Source: Platynereis dumerilii (Eukaryota; Annelida; Polychaeta; Phyllodocida; Nereididae). From it: a stretch of DNA of 64,000 nt. The DNA is taken from contig JAPTHN010000004.1 in the NCBI GenBank assembly GCA_026936325.1, forward strand, positions 41,619,289 through 41,683,288, given 5' to 3'. Every line of letters begins with the position of its first letter. Position 1 is the first letter of the stretch. The notes below the pieces were generated by a model that had not been told where the DNA came from, made no database searches, and worked only from the letters and a program-made list of their open reading frames with translations. Shown in pieces: positions 1-12,287 of the stretch. Made by a program: the position numbers and the translations under genes.

Positions 1-98
1 TGTTGTCATGCAATACATAATTTTTAAGCTTCATCGGCAACCTATTTAACCAATAACCATCTTAGCAATACACTTGATTGGTTACCATGACAACATAT

Positions 99-1119
99 GG
101 GTCATTTTCACGAAAACGCGCAGTAACGGTAAAGACATAACCAATTTTTTATGTCAGGAAGCTGAGCCAATAATACTCAACTAATATTTTTTTCAATTCA
201 TATAATGCAATATGTGGTACTGCAATGCTGCATGTAAAAGGATAACTAATTTGGGTGAATATGTGACATTTTCAATTATTTTGAAAAATTGTCTTTACCG
301 TGCACAATAAAATCAAAGGAAATTTACTCGGATGTCTTTACCGTGGCCAGCCTTGTCTTTACCGTGTCACAGTATATTTGCATTGATTTGACCACTGTAA
401 AGACAGATTTTGGCCACGGTAAAGACATGTTATGCAGCATTTCATCCAGAAAAAGTGGACTACATCATTCAGAGTACCACAACTTCTTCTGGAACAGCCT
501 CCTAAACCAATGGTGCCATTTACATCATCAAACCTTTTCAACTCCCTCTGCTGTTGAGGGTTCGGTAAAGACAAAGTTAAGTTGCGACTAACAGATGGCA
601 GCATTGGCTTTCCCAATGATATGATAAAAAAGTAGTTATATCCTGGTTCTTTACACTCTAGTGGCATCTGGAGACATCATGCTGTATTAAGTTACTCTGG
701 TGGCAACTTTACCTCTGTCTTTACCGTGGCCAAAGAGGTTATCTCAAAATTGGAACACAGCTTCAACAAGCCCGGAGATGAGGATAAATTAGTTATATTT
801 CAGAAAAAACACTTCTAGGTAGTTAATGTAACATATATCTAGAAATCTACACTTTGCATGTCACATTTTATGCACTTATTTTTAATTTGCACAAGTTTGA
901 AATTAAAATGTTGAGTTGCGGACATGCCACGGTAAGGACATTTGGACTACTTAATGAGTGATATAGCATGTTCAGCATGGCCGCACCAACTTAAATTTTT
1001 GTTTTCTTCTAGGAATAATATTATTCGAAATATTTGGCCAAAAATCAATTTCAGTCCTACAAAGGCAGACACACACGAATGCAGGACATCAAATTGCGCG
1101 TTTTTCGCGAAAATGACCC
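99..1119. mobile_element. TIR DNA element with iterated GTCTTTACCGTGG motif
   Basis: The ends are inverted repeats: GGGTCATTTTCACGAAAA on the left and its near complement ending in GAAAATGACCC on the right. They are flanked by ATAT on both sides (95-98 and 1120-1123; a TA duplication cannot be excluded). The interior has about nine copies of GTCTTTACCGTGG in both orientations (near 127, 292, 331, 355, 394, 413, 561, 715 and 927). There is no transposase-like frame, so it is a non-autonomous element of about 1.02 kb. It sits just beside the array motif at 81-94, so it inserted into the array. Confidence 0.65.
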
Positions 1120-2174
1120 ATATATATAGTATTTGTGATAAACATGGCCTTGTTTGCCTCCTCCAAATTCTAGGATTTCTTTGTGTTTCACTATTAATGA
1201 GTGAAAGCAGGCATGTAGAAAAGGTGAAATTATTGTTATTTTAAGTTATGAGCACTTTTTAAGTAATGCTGCCATGGCAACCAAAGAGTCAGATTACGTA
1301 CTGGCCATAATTATTTATACTGTATCATAGGAATTCAAAAGGTGTTATACCAAATATTTCATTGAAATAAACTGTTTGTCTTTTGATATGAATTCATCAA
1401 TCATTATATCAGCTTGAGGTTGCCGAATGGGTTAAGTAACCATGACAACCAAAAAATTGTTTTGAATGGTAAAAATAGAATTGTAACACCATAAAACCTA
1501 TTTATATTGAACTGTATATATATATATATTTAGGTGAAAAATAATATCAACATCATTATGTCCTTTCAGTGTAAGGATTATTTGCACCACATAAGACTTT
1601 GATACATTTCTTGTTGCCATGGCACCCATTTTCTAAACAGCTAAAATAGATGATATATATTTCTTGACTTGTCTCACTTAATTCATACTCAATTTGCAGT
1701 CATACATGAACAAATATAGAAAACCAGTAATAAAACTCTTGATGTATTTATATACCTAAACATAACTTGCAAGCAGTCTAAATGTCACTTGTGCAATAAA
1801 GCGGAAAACTTTTTCGGACCAATAAATTGACTTAAAATTGCCTGCGGAATAGCAGAAAATAGCATTTTTGCAAAAGCTGGCGTAGCCGAAGAGGAAATGC
1901 ATCCCATCCAGCTTTCTTTGCATCAATTCACAGCACTGAGTATTGGAAATTCCAGAAAAAAGTTTTTTATTCAGTCCACCCTCTTGTAATTGCTCACAGA
2001 GGAAATGAAAAATGCTAAAACAGGTGTACAAACCAGGGGAGAAGCTTACTTCCTCCACCAAACAAAATCTAGTAGCATTAGCATTGTATGCCTAAGTTGA
2101 CATTAAAATTCCTGCAAAGGTCTGAAAAATTAGGATATGTACAGAGCCCCATCAGCCAAACAATGCAACCTTCC

Positions 2175-2379
2175 CAAGTGGCATATCTGGGGGTCTTCCC
2201 AGTGGCATATCTGGGGGTCTTGGCAGGGGGGGGGGAATGCAATTCCCTGGGGGGGGGGCACCCACTATACTTATTGTATATTTTAGCCAGAGTTGGAAAC
2301 TTTAAATGAGGTCACCAGAGGGTCTACAGGTCCAATATTGGGGGCACATACCCCCCTGCCCCCCATAGGAATGCCACTG
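2175..2379. mobile_element. Short hAT-like MITE (CAGTGGC family)
   Basis: The left end reads CAAGTGGCATATCTGGGGG, with a second partial start at 2211. The right end is CCCCCATAGGAATGCCACTG. Flanks are AACCTTCC and AACCTTTA, an imperfect 8-bp duplication. The interior (GGGGGGCACCCACTATAC, TTTTAGCCAGAGTTGGAAA) is the same as in the better-preserved copy at 9581-9773. Non-coding. Confidence 0.6.
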
Positions 2380-2434
2380 AACCTTTAATATAAAGTGGAA
2401 TGTGTCAGTTATTTATCTATCTATCAAAATGTTT

Positions 2435-2610
2435 CCAATATATCTTGCTGGCCCCCTAAGTAGGGGATCATGCTGGCCCCTTTAGTATGGGATCATTGCC
2501 CCTAGTATAGGAGTAACTGGCAGACTGCTCCCTCAGTACAGGTCGCTGCCCCATTGACAGGGGTCTCTATCCCCAGCAGAGGAGGGGCAATGACCCCCTG
2601 CTCCCCTTCT
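2435..2610. repeat. Short imperfect G/C-rich repeats
   Basis: Words such as TGCTGGCCCC followed by TAGTATGGGATCAT recur with variation several times. This looks like degenerate low-complexity repeat DNA between the MITE at 2175-2379 and the next array block. No gene is seen. Confidence 0.35.
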
Positions 2611-3887
2611 TATTTGTTATGGGAGATTGCTGTCCGCAATATATGGAGTGGAAGTACCAACCTTCCACTCAGAAAAGGTGGAACATATCAAGCAGAAGAA
2701 GAAAAAGGTTACATCACGTTCGTTATTTTTATTTTTTAGGCATGTTAGATGCCCTAAATTATTAAACTCAAGTTAAGTTACAGTTGAGACCACCTGCTAA
2801 GTTTGAAAGAGATCAGTGAATAGGATGATAAGCAAAGTTATTAGAAAATTCTGAAAGGAAAAATAGCAAAAATACACATTTTAAACTCTTCCATAGCAAC
2901 AATATCACAATATTTTAGTCAAAATTTACAATTGCTCTTATCAGTCCAATATAAACTTGTTGTGACATTGCTGTAATGAACAGCTGGTGTGTTATTGCAT
3001 CTTGCAAAAAGTTTTTGGCCCTTATTTCGAACAAAAATTAACTTTTTGAGTAGATTGAAGAGCACAATTGTGAATCATTTGGTTACCATCACAACAATGA
3101 AACTCGATCATACGATCAAAGTCTATCATACTTGTCTTGCAGAGTTGTCAGAATAGCTTCTCCATGGTTCAAGTGTCAGAACTGCTCTATTTGTTTAGTC
3201 TAATGACATTCAGACCATCTGAGTGTTACTGACAGCAGGACAGTATATTTATTTACAAGTGGTTGCTATGGTTACAAAAATTGAATTTTAGTTTCTGACA
3301 AAATATTTTTTGATAACATAACTATAAATTCCTCACCAGGGACGTTGTGTACTATATTAGAAGAAAAATCACGTAAACTGTCTGTGCACTATGCAGTAAA
3401 ATGAGTATTTCAATTTATGATCAAATAGTTACCATGGCAACTAAACTGCGAAGTTGTGCACCTTCTATTACTTCTTAAAACTTCAGAATGCTGTGGTTAA
3501 AACGAGCCATCATAAGCCCGGCTGGCTCTCGGTGTCATGAACTTCTCAGAAAAGGACCTTTGGCCGATCAACTTTTTGACATAGGTCTCATTCCAACCTC
3601 CACCACAGACCATAATATTAAGAGCTATATTTAGCCCTTCTCCCCTCCGAACAGAAGAAATGTTAATTGCAATATCTTTGTAACCATCTATGTTATTGTG
3701 GTGATGTCACATGCAATTCCGCTCATTGTTGGACACAGAATGCATGATACGTGTAGCAAAATGCCATTTGAAGATCCTTTTTGCCTAGCCAGGTGTTTGT
3801 CATTGCCATGGTTACTATAAACTGTCTTATCACCTATCCAATTCTCTTGTCTCAAAGAAGGTTTATTGGCCTACCCATAAGACATAT

Positions 3888-4901
3888 CGTCTATCTCATG
3901 GAAGACTCAGTCATAGGAGATTTTGCAATTTTCAGCACACCTGAAATCGTGAAAACTAAACAAATCAGCAGATAACTTCTGTTTCCCTCCTCTGATTTCA
4001 TTGAGAGTTATATCATTGTGTTTGGCTTGGTGCTGTGATCGTGCAGAAACATAAATGATGTTTAAAAAATGTATAATTTATTTAATAAAGTAATTTTGAC
4101 TGATTATTCCAGGAAGCTGCAAGACAGCTTCTTCATTATTTTAATTTCCATACTAGGTCAAAGTGGTTTAACTGAAGCCGACTCTGTGAATCTGCCAATA
4201 TCTAGCGGAAGACTCAGTCAAGGGCTATGTTATGACTGAGTCTTCCACTAGAAAATGGTGGATGACTCAGCCAAAACATAGCTTTGACTGAGTCTTCCAC
4301 CAGACTTGTGTAAATTCATAGAGTCGGCTTCAGTCAAACCAATTTAACCTTTTTAGGTTGAACAACAATCAACCTTTTGGATGGAATAATTCAACGGAAT
4401 ACTCAGTCAAAGCAGGTTTAACTGTTTTTTACCTCATAAGTTCCCATTGTGCAACTCAGTTGCTGTTGTGGAAGACTCAGTCAAACCACTGAAACCCAGT
4501 TTTACATAAGACAAACCTTTCTATTTTTTAAAATGATGCATAAGCATAAAAGGTTAAACCAGTTTGTATGTAGACATGACTGACTGTCCTCTTACATTCT
4601 ATCATGGAAGACTAGGCCAAATCAATTGGGTTCTTGAGTATTTTGCGGAAGACCAGGTCAAATCAATTGAGTTGAGTGAGATGGGCCATGAAAGATGTCA
4701 GTTTTCCATGGAAAAGTGCAGTAAAACAAGGTAAAAATGTCCCAAAATTCCGAGAGTTTGAAGGAGTGGTGTGTAGTGATTAATAGACCCTTTGGGCTTA
4801 TTTCTTGTGCCATTTGGTGCTAGAGATCCTCTAGTTTATTTTTCCAAAATATTTCAAAATTCAGTCAAATTGATTTGACTGAGTCTTCCTTGAGATAGAC
4901 G
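3888..4901. mobile_element. TIR DNA element, GAAGACTCAGTCA family, copy 1
   Basis: Terminal inverted repeats begin CGTCTATCTCATGGAAGAC on the left and, read inward from the right, CGTCTATCTCAAGGAAGAC. ATAT flanks both ends (3884-3887 and 4902-4905). The terminal word GAAGACTCAGTCAAA, or its complement, recurs many times inside, in both orientations. The element is 1014 bp with no credible coding frame, so it is non-autonomous. A full second copy lies inverted at 48597-49620, and the interiors align along most of their length. Confidence 0.75.
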
Positions 4902-5700
4902 ATATTTACATGTTTGTAAAAAAATCATGAACTACAGCTGTCAAAATGACTGATAGATACAAGGTCTAAACAGAGTGTTTTTTTAAAATAATTTTGAGAA
5001 TTATTTGGTTGCCATGGACACCAAATATATGTTTTTATTTCCAAAACGGCAAATCTGTAGGCCTATGACTCCTGCGTAAATACACATCTGTACAAGATTT
5101 AACAAAATTTGTCAATATCTAGAGACACAGTGAACAAATGTGTACATTTTAACCAGTATGTAAGTTTTTGGCATCATTTGAAAAAACTGCCATATAGAAA
5201 CCATTTCGCTCACAATAATTTCACAAAATTTAAAAATAATACAGTTTGGACATAGAACCTTGTATCCATATGTAAAAATCACGAATTTCTATTGTAAAAA
5301 ATGTCAAACTGCCATTGATATAAAGCCCTTACAGCTTTTTTAAAACTTTTAGAAATATTAATTGGTTGCCGTAGAAATATAAAAAATGGTGGGATTTCGA
5401 AAATGGCCAAAATGTGTGGCACTTGCATGAGTACACATTTGTGCAAGATATGAATAAGATCCATCAAAACGCAGAAGCACAGTGAATGAAAGTGCAAATT
5501 TATGAATTGTTGGTTTTTTCATTGAATGGTTACCTTGGCAACCATATATCTAGATTGTGCACCAGCTTTCATAAAAAAGGGTATCATAGCCAGAAACTAC
5601 AGGTTCTTACCTTTCAAACGAGCTATCATAAGCCCATCTGGCTCTCGGTGTCACGAAATTTTAAAAAATGGGCCTCTGGCCGCTCATCTACTTTGAGAAC

Positions 5701-6597
5701 TAATAGGCCTACAATCCAGTCTTGTAAAAAGAAACCAGTGAAGAATTCATGCATCTTCCGAATCGCAAGTTGGCCTTTAGACCCACTAGACTAGAGGCTT
5801 AAAAACGGGAGGCTGGGTACTTACTATTATAACCCTATTATCTGTCTACTATACACAAAGTTGTTATTTGAAAATTTGACTATTAAAAAGAGTGAATTAT
5901 GCGTACAAACAGACCGAGCATAACTTCGCAAAGAATCCCTGAGGACATTCCCCTGTACGTTGCGCAACAGTTTCAGGCCTAATTGCATAATCTAGTCAGC
6001 CAGGCAGAGGGCCATCTGTTGGCCAAGATCAAGGTTCGGTTCGGGTTCGAGCTCGGCCGAGTCTGAAGGCCAGGTTCGATATTCGGTTCGGTTCGGCAAA
6101 ATACTTGATCCCCTATTTCAAAATATTGATGGTAATTCAGTCCACCTTTATTTCCATGGTATTTCATTTCATGGTGTCACAATTTTACAAATCCTACAAG
6201 AATAATTTAATTTTGCATCTTATACAAAGATTACAGATGATTTCATATTTGTAGACTTTTCTCAAATAACAAAAAAATTTGCAAAATTTTTGGTCTGACA
6301 TCAGAAAATCCTGCCAGGTGATTGGTCAAGCTGCACATAGTGTGTCACTTTTTTCAGTTTGCTTCAAGCAAGTGAAGTTGGCTGGAAAAGCGATGTCATA
6401 ATTTTGACCAATAAACTGGAAAGGCCAACTTGGTATTGTGGCTGTTGCTCACACATGTCAAACCGCAACACACATGAACTCTTACATTTCCTCACAAAAT
6501 GTTGTATTTCACAATCCTGTGTAACTGTTGATTGCTTCAATTGATATCAAATCCGTCTCAAGCTGACTCTGAATGGCTTCACATCTCTGAATACTAA
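5701..6597. other. Intergenic, no gene seen
   Basis: There is a short patch rich in GGTTCGG words at 6030-6100. A similar GGTTCGGT/TATCGATAC patch occurs near 50225-50300. Otherwise I see no exon, tRNA or structured repeat here. Confidence 0.4.
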
Positions 6598-6655
6598 GGG
6601 ACTATTCAGAATTACATTTTTCGACTGGGTTGAGGGGGGGGGGGGTGGAAGTTTG
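6598..6655 (+). mobile_element. PIF/Harbinger-like MITE fragment (left end)
   Basis: After a TAA triplet the sequence reads GGGACTATTCAGAATTACA and then a poly-G run. This matches the left terminus of the elements at 20458-20877 and 30172-30584. No matching right end follows, so it is truncated. Confidence 0.5.
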
Positions 6656-8329
6656 TATTCCATGCATGCATGTATTTGTTTGTTCTATAAAAACAATCAT
6701 TATATGGATCATCTGATCATCTGAGTATTGGACTTTGAGAATGTGTGTACCAAAAATTTGTGAAACACAAACAGAAACTCTCACTTGAAACAGCTAGAGT
6801 CAGTTCCGTTGAGGTCTTGAGGAGATCAATGGCGTCACCCATATAAAACGCTATGTCACTTTTCAGGAGAGAGTGGTGTCATACCTTCTCTCAACCAATG
6901 AAAATTTCAGGAAAAATGATGTATTTTCTGCCACTGACGTCTACAAATATGAAATCATCTGTCATACCTCATAATGTTTGTTTGTTGACAGGAATAAGCC
7001 AATAATATTATCTTATCCAACGCATGTAATTATAAAAAATGGCTGTGATGACGTCCCAGAATTTGATTGTTTTTTGTCCTTTGTTGTTAAATGGACCTGA
7101 AATATGCTTAAAAAAGCTCTGAACACAAGAAACACGGCAAAATTAGTTTAAAAAGACTTTCCCTTGCTTTTGAAACCCACAAAATTGTTATAGATATATT
7201 TATAATTTATGCATACTGAAGGGGGTGGACAGATTTACCCTCCTGGACGGATTTACCATCATTGACTCTATAATAGCACAGTTAACTTCCATATTTATGA
7301 CATTCTATCATTTTTCACACATTTCCACTGGTTTTTGATGATTTTACCAGTGGCTTTAGACCAGAAAATGGTCATTGAAAATCAGCCAAAAATACTGGTT
7401 TTGGCTAGTTGGGTCAAAACAATGCCGAAACATCTAAAATAAAATAATTTTCACTTGAGAAGATACATTCTATGATTATACTTCATGGTGACCCGAAATT
7501 ATCTAAATTTTGTATTTTTGAGTGGTCAATGTCCAATTTTTAAACTGTCTTTTTGGGTTTTAAATTACTATACTGTTACGATCATGTTAAAATTCTAGAA
7601 ACACTTAAATATAATTAAATTTCATAAATCTAGAAGATAACTTGGCTGTGACAATTTTTTATAAAATACCATAATTTGGGATATCGCGAAACGCCATATA
7701 TTTCAACCAAAATGACCTAAAAAGACAACTTATTACTTCAATGTGAGTTCTGATATTATTTGATGTAAATATAAAACAGAAATTCCATTCAAAATGAAGT
7801 ATTTTTTACAAGAAATGTCACTTTTCCAGGTGTATTCAAACTTTTGGAGGGTAGTGTATCTTCCATTATATCACATCAGGTCATGAATATTTCATGTTGA
7901 GGACTCAGCACAAAATTTGTATTCAGAGCTTTTTATTCAAGCAAGGAAACCAATGAATTGGTGAATCTACAAATCAAATAAACAAACATATATTATACAC
8001 ATATTAACTGGTATAAAAAGAAATTTATAAACAATACATTAAAGTCACATTACGACATTTGCCATCACATTAAATCCACATTCCATTCACATTTAATCAT
8101 TCTTATTAAATCATGTATGAAATCCAAAAGTCTAAATTTTGAGTCAGACTACATCACTGGTAATTCTCCTAATATGCAGAACTGAGCAATACTGAGAAAA
8201 TATTTAGACTGCAGGAGCAAATTGACCTTCATAAATTTGAAAATTTTACTTTTTTTTCACAACATCTAGCATGGTCATCTTACGAATCTGATTCCTGCAG
8301 TGAAAGTACAATATCTGCATCTGTGAGAG
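6656..8329. other. Intergenic, mostly unstructured
   Basis: No exon is recognised. The words TTCAAACTTTTGGAGGGTAG near 7826-7856 resemble the outer end of a Tc1/mariner-type MITE, but I could not find a partner terminus, so I do not call an element. Confidence 0.35.
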
Positions 8330-8994
8330 ATATAACAAATAAATTGAATGAATACTTTGTGAAGGTTGGCCCAATGTACATGTATGCCGCAAAGCTGGAC
8401 ACTAATTGTGTAAATCATATCAGGACTATCTGACAAAGCCTATTCAAAGTAATTTCAAATCTAAGCCAGCAACCATCAACAAAATCAAAAGTACTATTGA
8501 AAAACTCAAAATAAAAGCAGCAAAGGCATAGACAGTTTAAGCAACCAGCTTATAAAATACATTAAGGAAGAGATAGCAGAGCTTTTATGCATAATCATGA
8601 ACAGAAAATTGAGGATGGTACATTTCCAGATTTATTAAAGGTAGCTAAAGTTATTCCCATACAGAAAAAAAAGAGAAGCACAATTTCCAAAAATTATCGA
8701 CCCACATCAATATTACCATGCATTTCAACAGTATGTGAGAGAGTCATGCATCAACTTTATGAATCTAATCATAATAATGCTCATAGCAGGAATCTCATCT
8801 CACTCATAAGGCTTTTTTCTCTCAACCCATAGCCGCTTCAATTACACTCCTAAGCCTGTCAATTCATCTGAAGTTCCCGATAGGGCAAGTTTTACCTATC
8901 AACATTGATTAGATTTCCATAGTGACACAAATTTATCTTGGGAATTTGGCCAAAAAACACGTTTTTTCACTTGAATGTATCCCACCTGTATTTT

Positions 8995-9290
8995 CATCTG
9001 CCACAACAAGGGCTGTAATGCAATTAATATTAAAGGCCATTCAATTCCGCGTCTTTCGATGCGCTGCCTGACCTTCTATGGCCAATATAACTTACCCAGT
9101 TACCTATTGGGAGTTTCACTAAAACCACTTTTTCCACATACACATTTGGAAGCTATATATTTCTTTACCACAACAAGGCCAGTGATGCATATCATATTGC
9201 AGGCCACTAAATTCCGCATCTTTTGTCACACTCATTCAACTTCTATGTCCAATATAACTACCCAGCTTCCACAAATTAAGTTGCATCAAG
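8995..9290. repeat. Two-copy tandem repeat (~165 bp)
   Basis: The block starting CCACAACAAGGGCTGTAATG (about 9001) recurs as CCACAACAAGGCCAGTGATG (about 9168). In both copies the order CCACTAAATTCCGC-like, then TTCTATGKCCAATATAAC, then CCCAGYT is kept. A 175-codon open stretch across it looks like chance coding in repeat DNA; no domain is recognisable. Confidence 0.55.
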
Positions 9291-9580
9291 CATTTCGAAA
9301 ACTTCTTATTTTCCAACGACTCCATTCTCTCAGTATTTGTAGTCCTGTAGAACCCGTTGTAATAGTTCCAAACAATCCACATTACTTCATCTCATTGAAC
9401 GCTAACTGGAACCTGCATAATATTATAACAGCTGCCTTCACATCACTCGAACCTGGGAAGAACCTGCGTCTCCGCGCATTTTTGAAAAACAAGAAACCCT
9501 AACAGGTGAACAGCTAGTATTTGTATAATACAAAACTACTTTACCCCAGTCAATATAGTTTCCGTACAGCACATTCAACA

Positions 9581-9773
9581 CAGTGGCGTAACTGGGGGGT
9601 CTCAAATGGGGGGGCACCTGGGGGGGCACGCGATTCTCTGGGGGGGCACCCACTATACTAATTGTATATTTTAGCCAGAGTTGGAAAGTTCATATGGGGG
9701 GGCACCTGGGGGGGCACAGGTCCAATATGGGGGGGCCTGTGCCCCCTCGTGCCCCCCCATAGGGACGCCACTG
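9581..9773. mobile_element. hAT-type MITE with perfect 8-bp target duplication
   Basis: Left terminus CAGTGGCGTAACTGG and right terminus GGGACGCCACTG are inverted. The 8-mer ATTCAACA stands on both sides (9573-9580 and 9774-9781). The element is 193 bp, G-rich and non-coding. It lies immediately before the LINE reverse-transcriptase stretch TEHATLELL. The 8-bp duplication and the CAGTGGCG end are hallmarks of hAT-type insertion. Confidence 0.8.
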
Positions 9774-10260
9774 ATTCAACAGAGCATGCTACTCTAGAAC
9801 TGCTGTTAGAATAATCTATCCAACGAATATAAAAGAACAACCAATCAACATTTATATGGATCTTAGAAAGGCCTTTGATACAATTGATCATACAATCTTG
9901 ATAGACAAACTACGGTATTTTGGTCACATGTGGTGTCCCAGATAATTTCTTAAAATCATTTGAGAACAATCTGGACAATAGAACCCAATATGTATAAATG
10001 ACATGATAAATGCCACACAAATATTCAAACAAATTCTATATGCTGATGACTCAACCAGGAGTATAAATACACACAAATCACATAGCATCCAAATGATTAA
10101 CGGTGAACTACAGTCCATATCAACCTGGTTGAAATTGAACAAATTAATATAACAAATTGAATATAAACAAAACAAAAGCCATGATTTTTCACACACCATA
10201 AAAACATATGAAGCCTCCAAGTCTTTGTACAGCTGTATTAATAATCAAAATCCTAGGCAC

Positions 10261-10974
10261 GGTATCTTCAAGAGCTCTCCACAAATACTTACCAAGTTCA
10301 GGAGTAAATGAAATTGACTTTCAAAATTTGAAAAGTGATTAATTTGTTCACAACTTCTAATTTGGCCATCTTATGAATATAACACTACCAGTGGAAGTGC
10401 AGTGTTCTGCCTCTGTGCTGTATCTGGACGGTTCAGCAAAGATGAGTGTTATGAAGCTAAAATTTGCTTGATATATTTAATTTTTTTTCTAAAAAAGAAA
10501 AAGCTTGTTATACATAATTATGCAGATGCAAAAATAACATCTTTTGGTTATGATAATAATTTTTTTGGCAACAACATGATTCTGTAATATGATCTGTGAT
10601 GGGTGGCTTGAAGTCAAAATGTGCTTTATATATCTTTTTATCTTTTGAAAATCTTGTTATACAGAAATGAGTTGCTGACACAAATAAAGAAATAATTTTT
10701 GTTATAATGATTTTTTTTTTCTCGTTGACAACAATACGTTGCTATTGTTAGGTAGCTGCAGGAAAATTAGAAAGGAAACTTAGCAATATTCAGAAACCAT
10801 AAGAGTCATCAGACTGTGAACCTTGCATTGTTGTAGCTATTTCACTGGCATACCACAAGAGCTGGGCCTCAGAGATTTCACACTGGTGAGATTTAAATTT
10901 AAGAAGGCATATGCAATGATTCATTGTTAACAACCACACATATAAACCCATCAGCATATTTTCCTGTCAGTGTG
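10261..10974. other. Intergenic, no gene seen
   Basis: AT-rich sequence with two related blocks (10470-10570 and 10620-10720: ATCTTTTGRAAAA, CTTGTTATAC, ATAATTTTTGTTATRATGAT). These are probably a decayed duplication. No exon was found. Confidence 0.35.
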
Positions 10975-11144
10975 TGAAATTGATCTGTCCCAGCCACAGT
11001 GTCAATGGGTCTTCAAATTCAGGATTTTTTGTAGGGGAGATGGGTTTTTTCCAAATTTCCCCAAAATCTTATGTATGCCAGAGGATGCCATCAGCGTGTT
11101 TCAATCGAATAAGAGAAGCCAATTGGCACAGAATGTCATTTTTA

Positions 11145-12287
11145 CCTTCAGCGAAAGAAGTTCGAAGAAGGTATTGTAATCACTTGGGTAAAAATGTTGT
11201 CCGTCCGCCGGGCGGGCGGGCAGTCGGGCAGCGGGCGGATAGATCGTTTCCGGGCCAGCACTCGGCCTCTATTGAGTGTACATGGATGAAATTTGGTACG
11301 CATATAGCCTATATGGTCTTGTTGTGCCTTTTGATGGTCTGATTGATAGATATTCAATACCTTTTGAAATAATTGAGAAAATATAAAAATTATTTTTGTT
11401 CGTTTCCGGGCCGAATCTCAGTCACTATTGCATGTGCACTTATGAAATTTGGTACAGATGTGGCCTATATGGTCTAGTTGTGCCTTTTGATGGTCTCATT
11501 GATGGATATTTTATACGTTTTGCAAAAATTTGGAAAATAGAAAAATATGTATTTTTTGGTTCTTTGGGCTGAGACTCGGTCACTATTGCATGTAAGTGGA
11601 TAAGGTTTGGTACACACATGGCCCATAAAGTCTTGTTGTGCCCTTTGAAATGTCTGGTGGAAAATATTAAATACTATTTGAAATATTTAAAAAAAAAAGA
11701 GAAAAATAAGTTTTTTGTTTCTGGCCCAAGACTTGGTAACTATTGCATGTACATGGATAAAGTTTGGTACACATATGACTTATGTGGTATAGTTGTGCCT
11801 TTTCATGGTCTGACTGATACATATTCTATACTTTTTGTAATATTGAGAAAAAATATCAAAAATACTTATTTTCTTATTGGAGCCAAAACGTGCCCGCTAT
11901 TGCATATACAGCAATGCCATTTCCTACACGTATCACCTATAAAATGTAGCAGTGCTTTTTGACTTGTATTTAACAATTTTTGAATGATTGGAAAAACTTT
12001 GTACATGCATAAAACCGTACCATAATATAAGTAAATTAGTATAATAAGGCCTTTCCCGATAGGTTCCACCATTGGTCCTGTGGTGGAAGGGTCGCGGTGC
12101 CAACTTAGTTGCCTTTCCCTGCTTTTAGAAACCCTGGCAAGCACACAGGTAGATCGCAGGCAGGCAAATAACAGATAATAGAACGCCATAACTCGACCAC
12201 TGTTGCATACCTATAATATACGGAATTTGGTAAACACGCCAATTTTATGATGTAATGTAATCTTCTAAATGTGTTATTCGCTGAAGG
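11145..12287. mobile_element. TIR element carrying a ~155-bp satellite
   Basis: Inverted ends read CCTTCAGCGAAAGAAG on the left and, inward from the right, CCTTCAGCGAATAAC. Inside the left end is a G/C-rich CCGTCCGCCGGGCGGGCGGG stretch, then about six tandem units (11260-12220). No transposase-like frame is present. The copy at 16560-16765 lacks this insertion. Confidence 0.65.
11260..12220. repeat. ~155-bp tandem satellite units
   Basis: Each unit contains CACTATTGCATGTACATGGA, then AATTTGGTACACATATGGCC, then GTTGTGCCTTTTGATGGTCT and a T/A-rich end with AGAAAAATA. Unit starts lie near 11270, 11425, 11580, 11735, 11890 and a weaker 12190. Divergence between units indicates an old array carried within the TIR element. 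Confidence 0.7.

Larger units (their letters stand above)
81..5700. repeat. Decayed ~175-bp tandem array with X-box-like palindromes
   Basis: A motif close to GTTRCCATGGCAAC recurs at about 81, 1268, 1436, 1613, 2886, 3081, 3261, 3428, 3801, 5007, 5364 and 5528. Spacings are 164-195 bp or twice that. Sequence between motifs is also related: the stretch after 5082 resembles that after 5430, 4918-5015 resembles 5277-5370, and 3455-3590 resembles 5570-5700 (both contain CATAAGCCC followed by TGGCTCTCGGTGTCA). This is an old tandem array, broken up by the elements at 99-1119, 2175-2379 and 3888-4901. The motif matches the general form of an RFX X-box; whether it binds anything is inference. Confidence 0.6.
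8330..10260 (+). mobile_element. Degraded CR1/Jockey-like non-LTR retrotransposon
   Basis: Reverse-transcriptase fragments are recognisable in broken frames. Around 8620-8770 there is the GTFPDLLKVAKVIPIQKK stretch, then the SKNYRPTSILP block typical of RT domain 2. From 9776 there is a helix-like TLELLL, then PINIYMDLRKAFDTIDH (RT domain 3) and WLKLNK-type remnants to 10150. Several stops and frameshifts break it. It resembles the copy at 29570-32036. The middle part (8830-9572) is unrelated tandem-repeat DNA, and a hAT MITE sits at 9581-9773, so this is a nested fossil LINE. Confidence 0.75.

Noticed and set aside
7810-7860. Tc1/mariner MITE end
   Set aside because: Only one terminus-like word (TTCAAACTTTTGGAGGGTAG) was found, with no partner end or target duplication.
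8975-9502. 175-codon open frame
   Set aside because: It reads through a two-copy tandem repeat and shows no domain, start context or splice signals.
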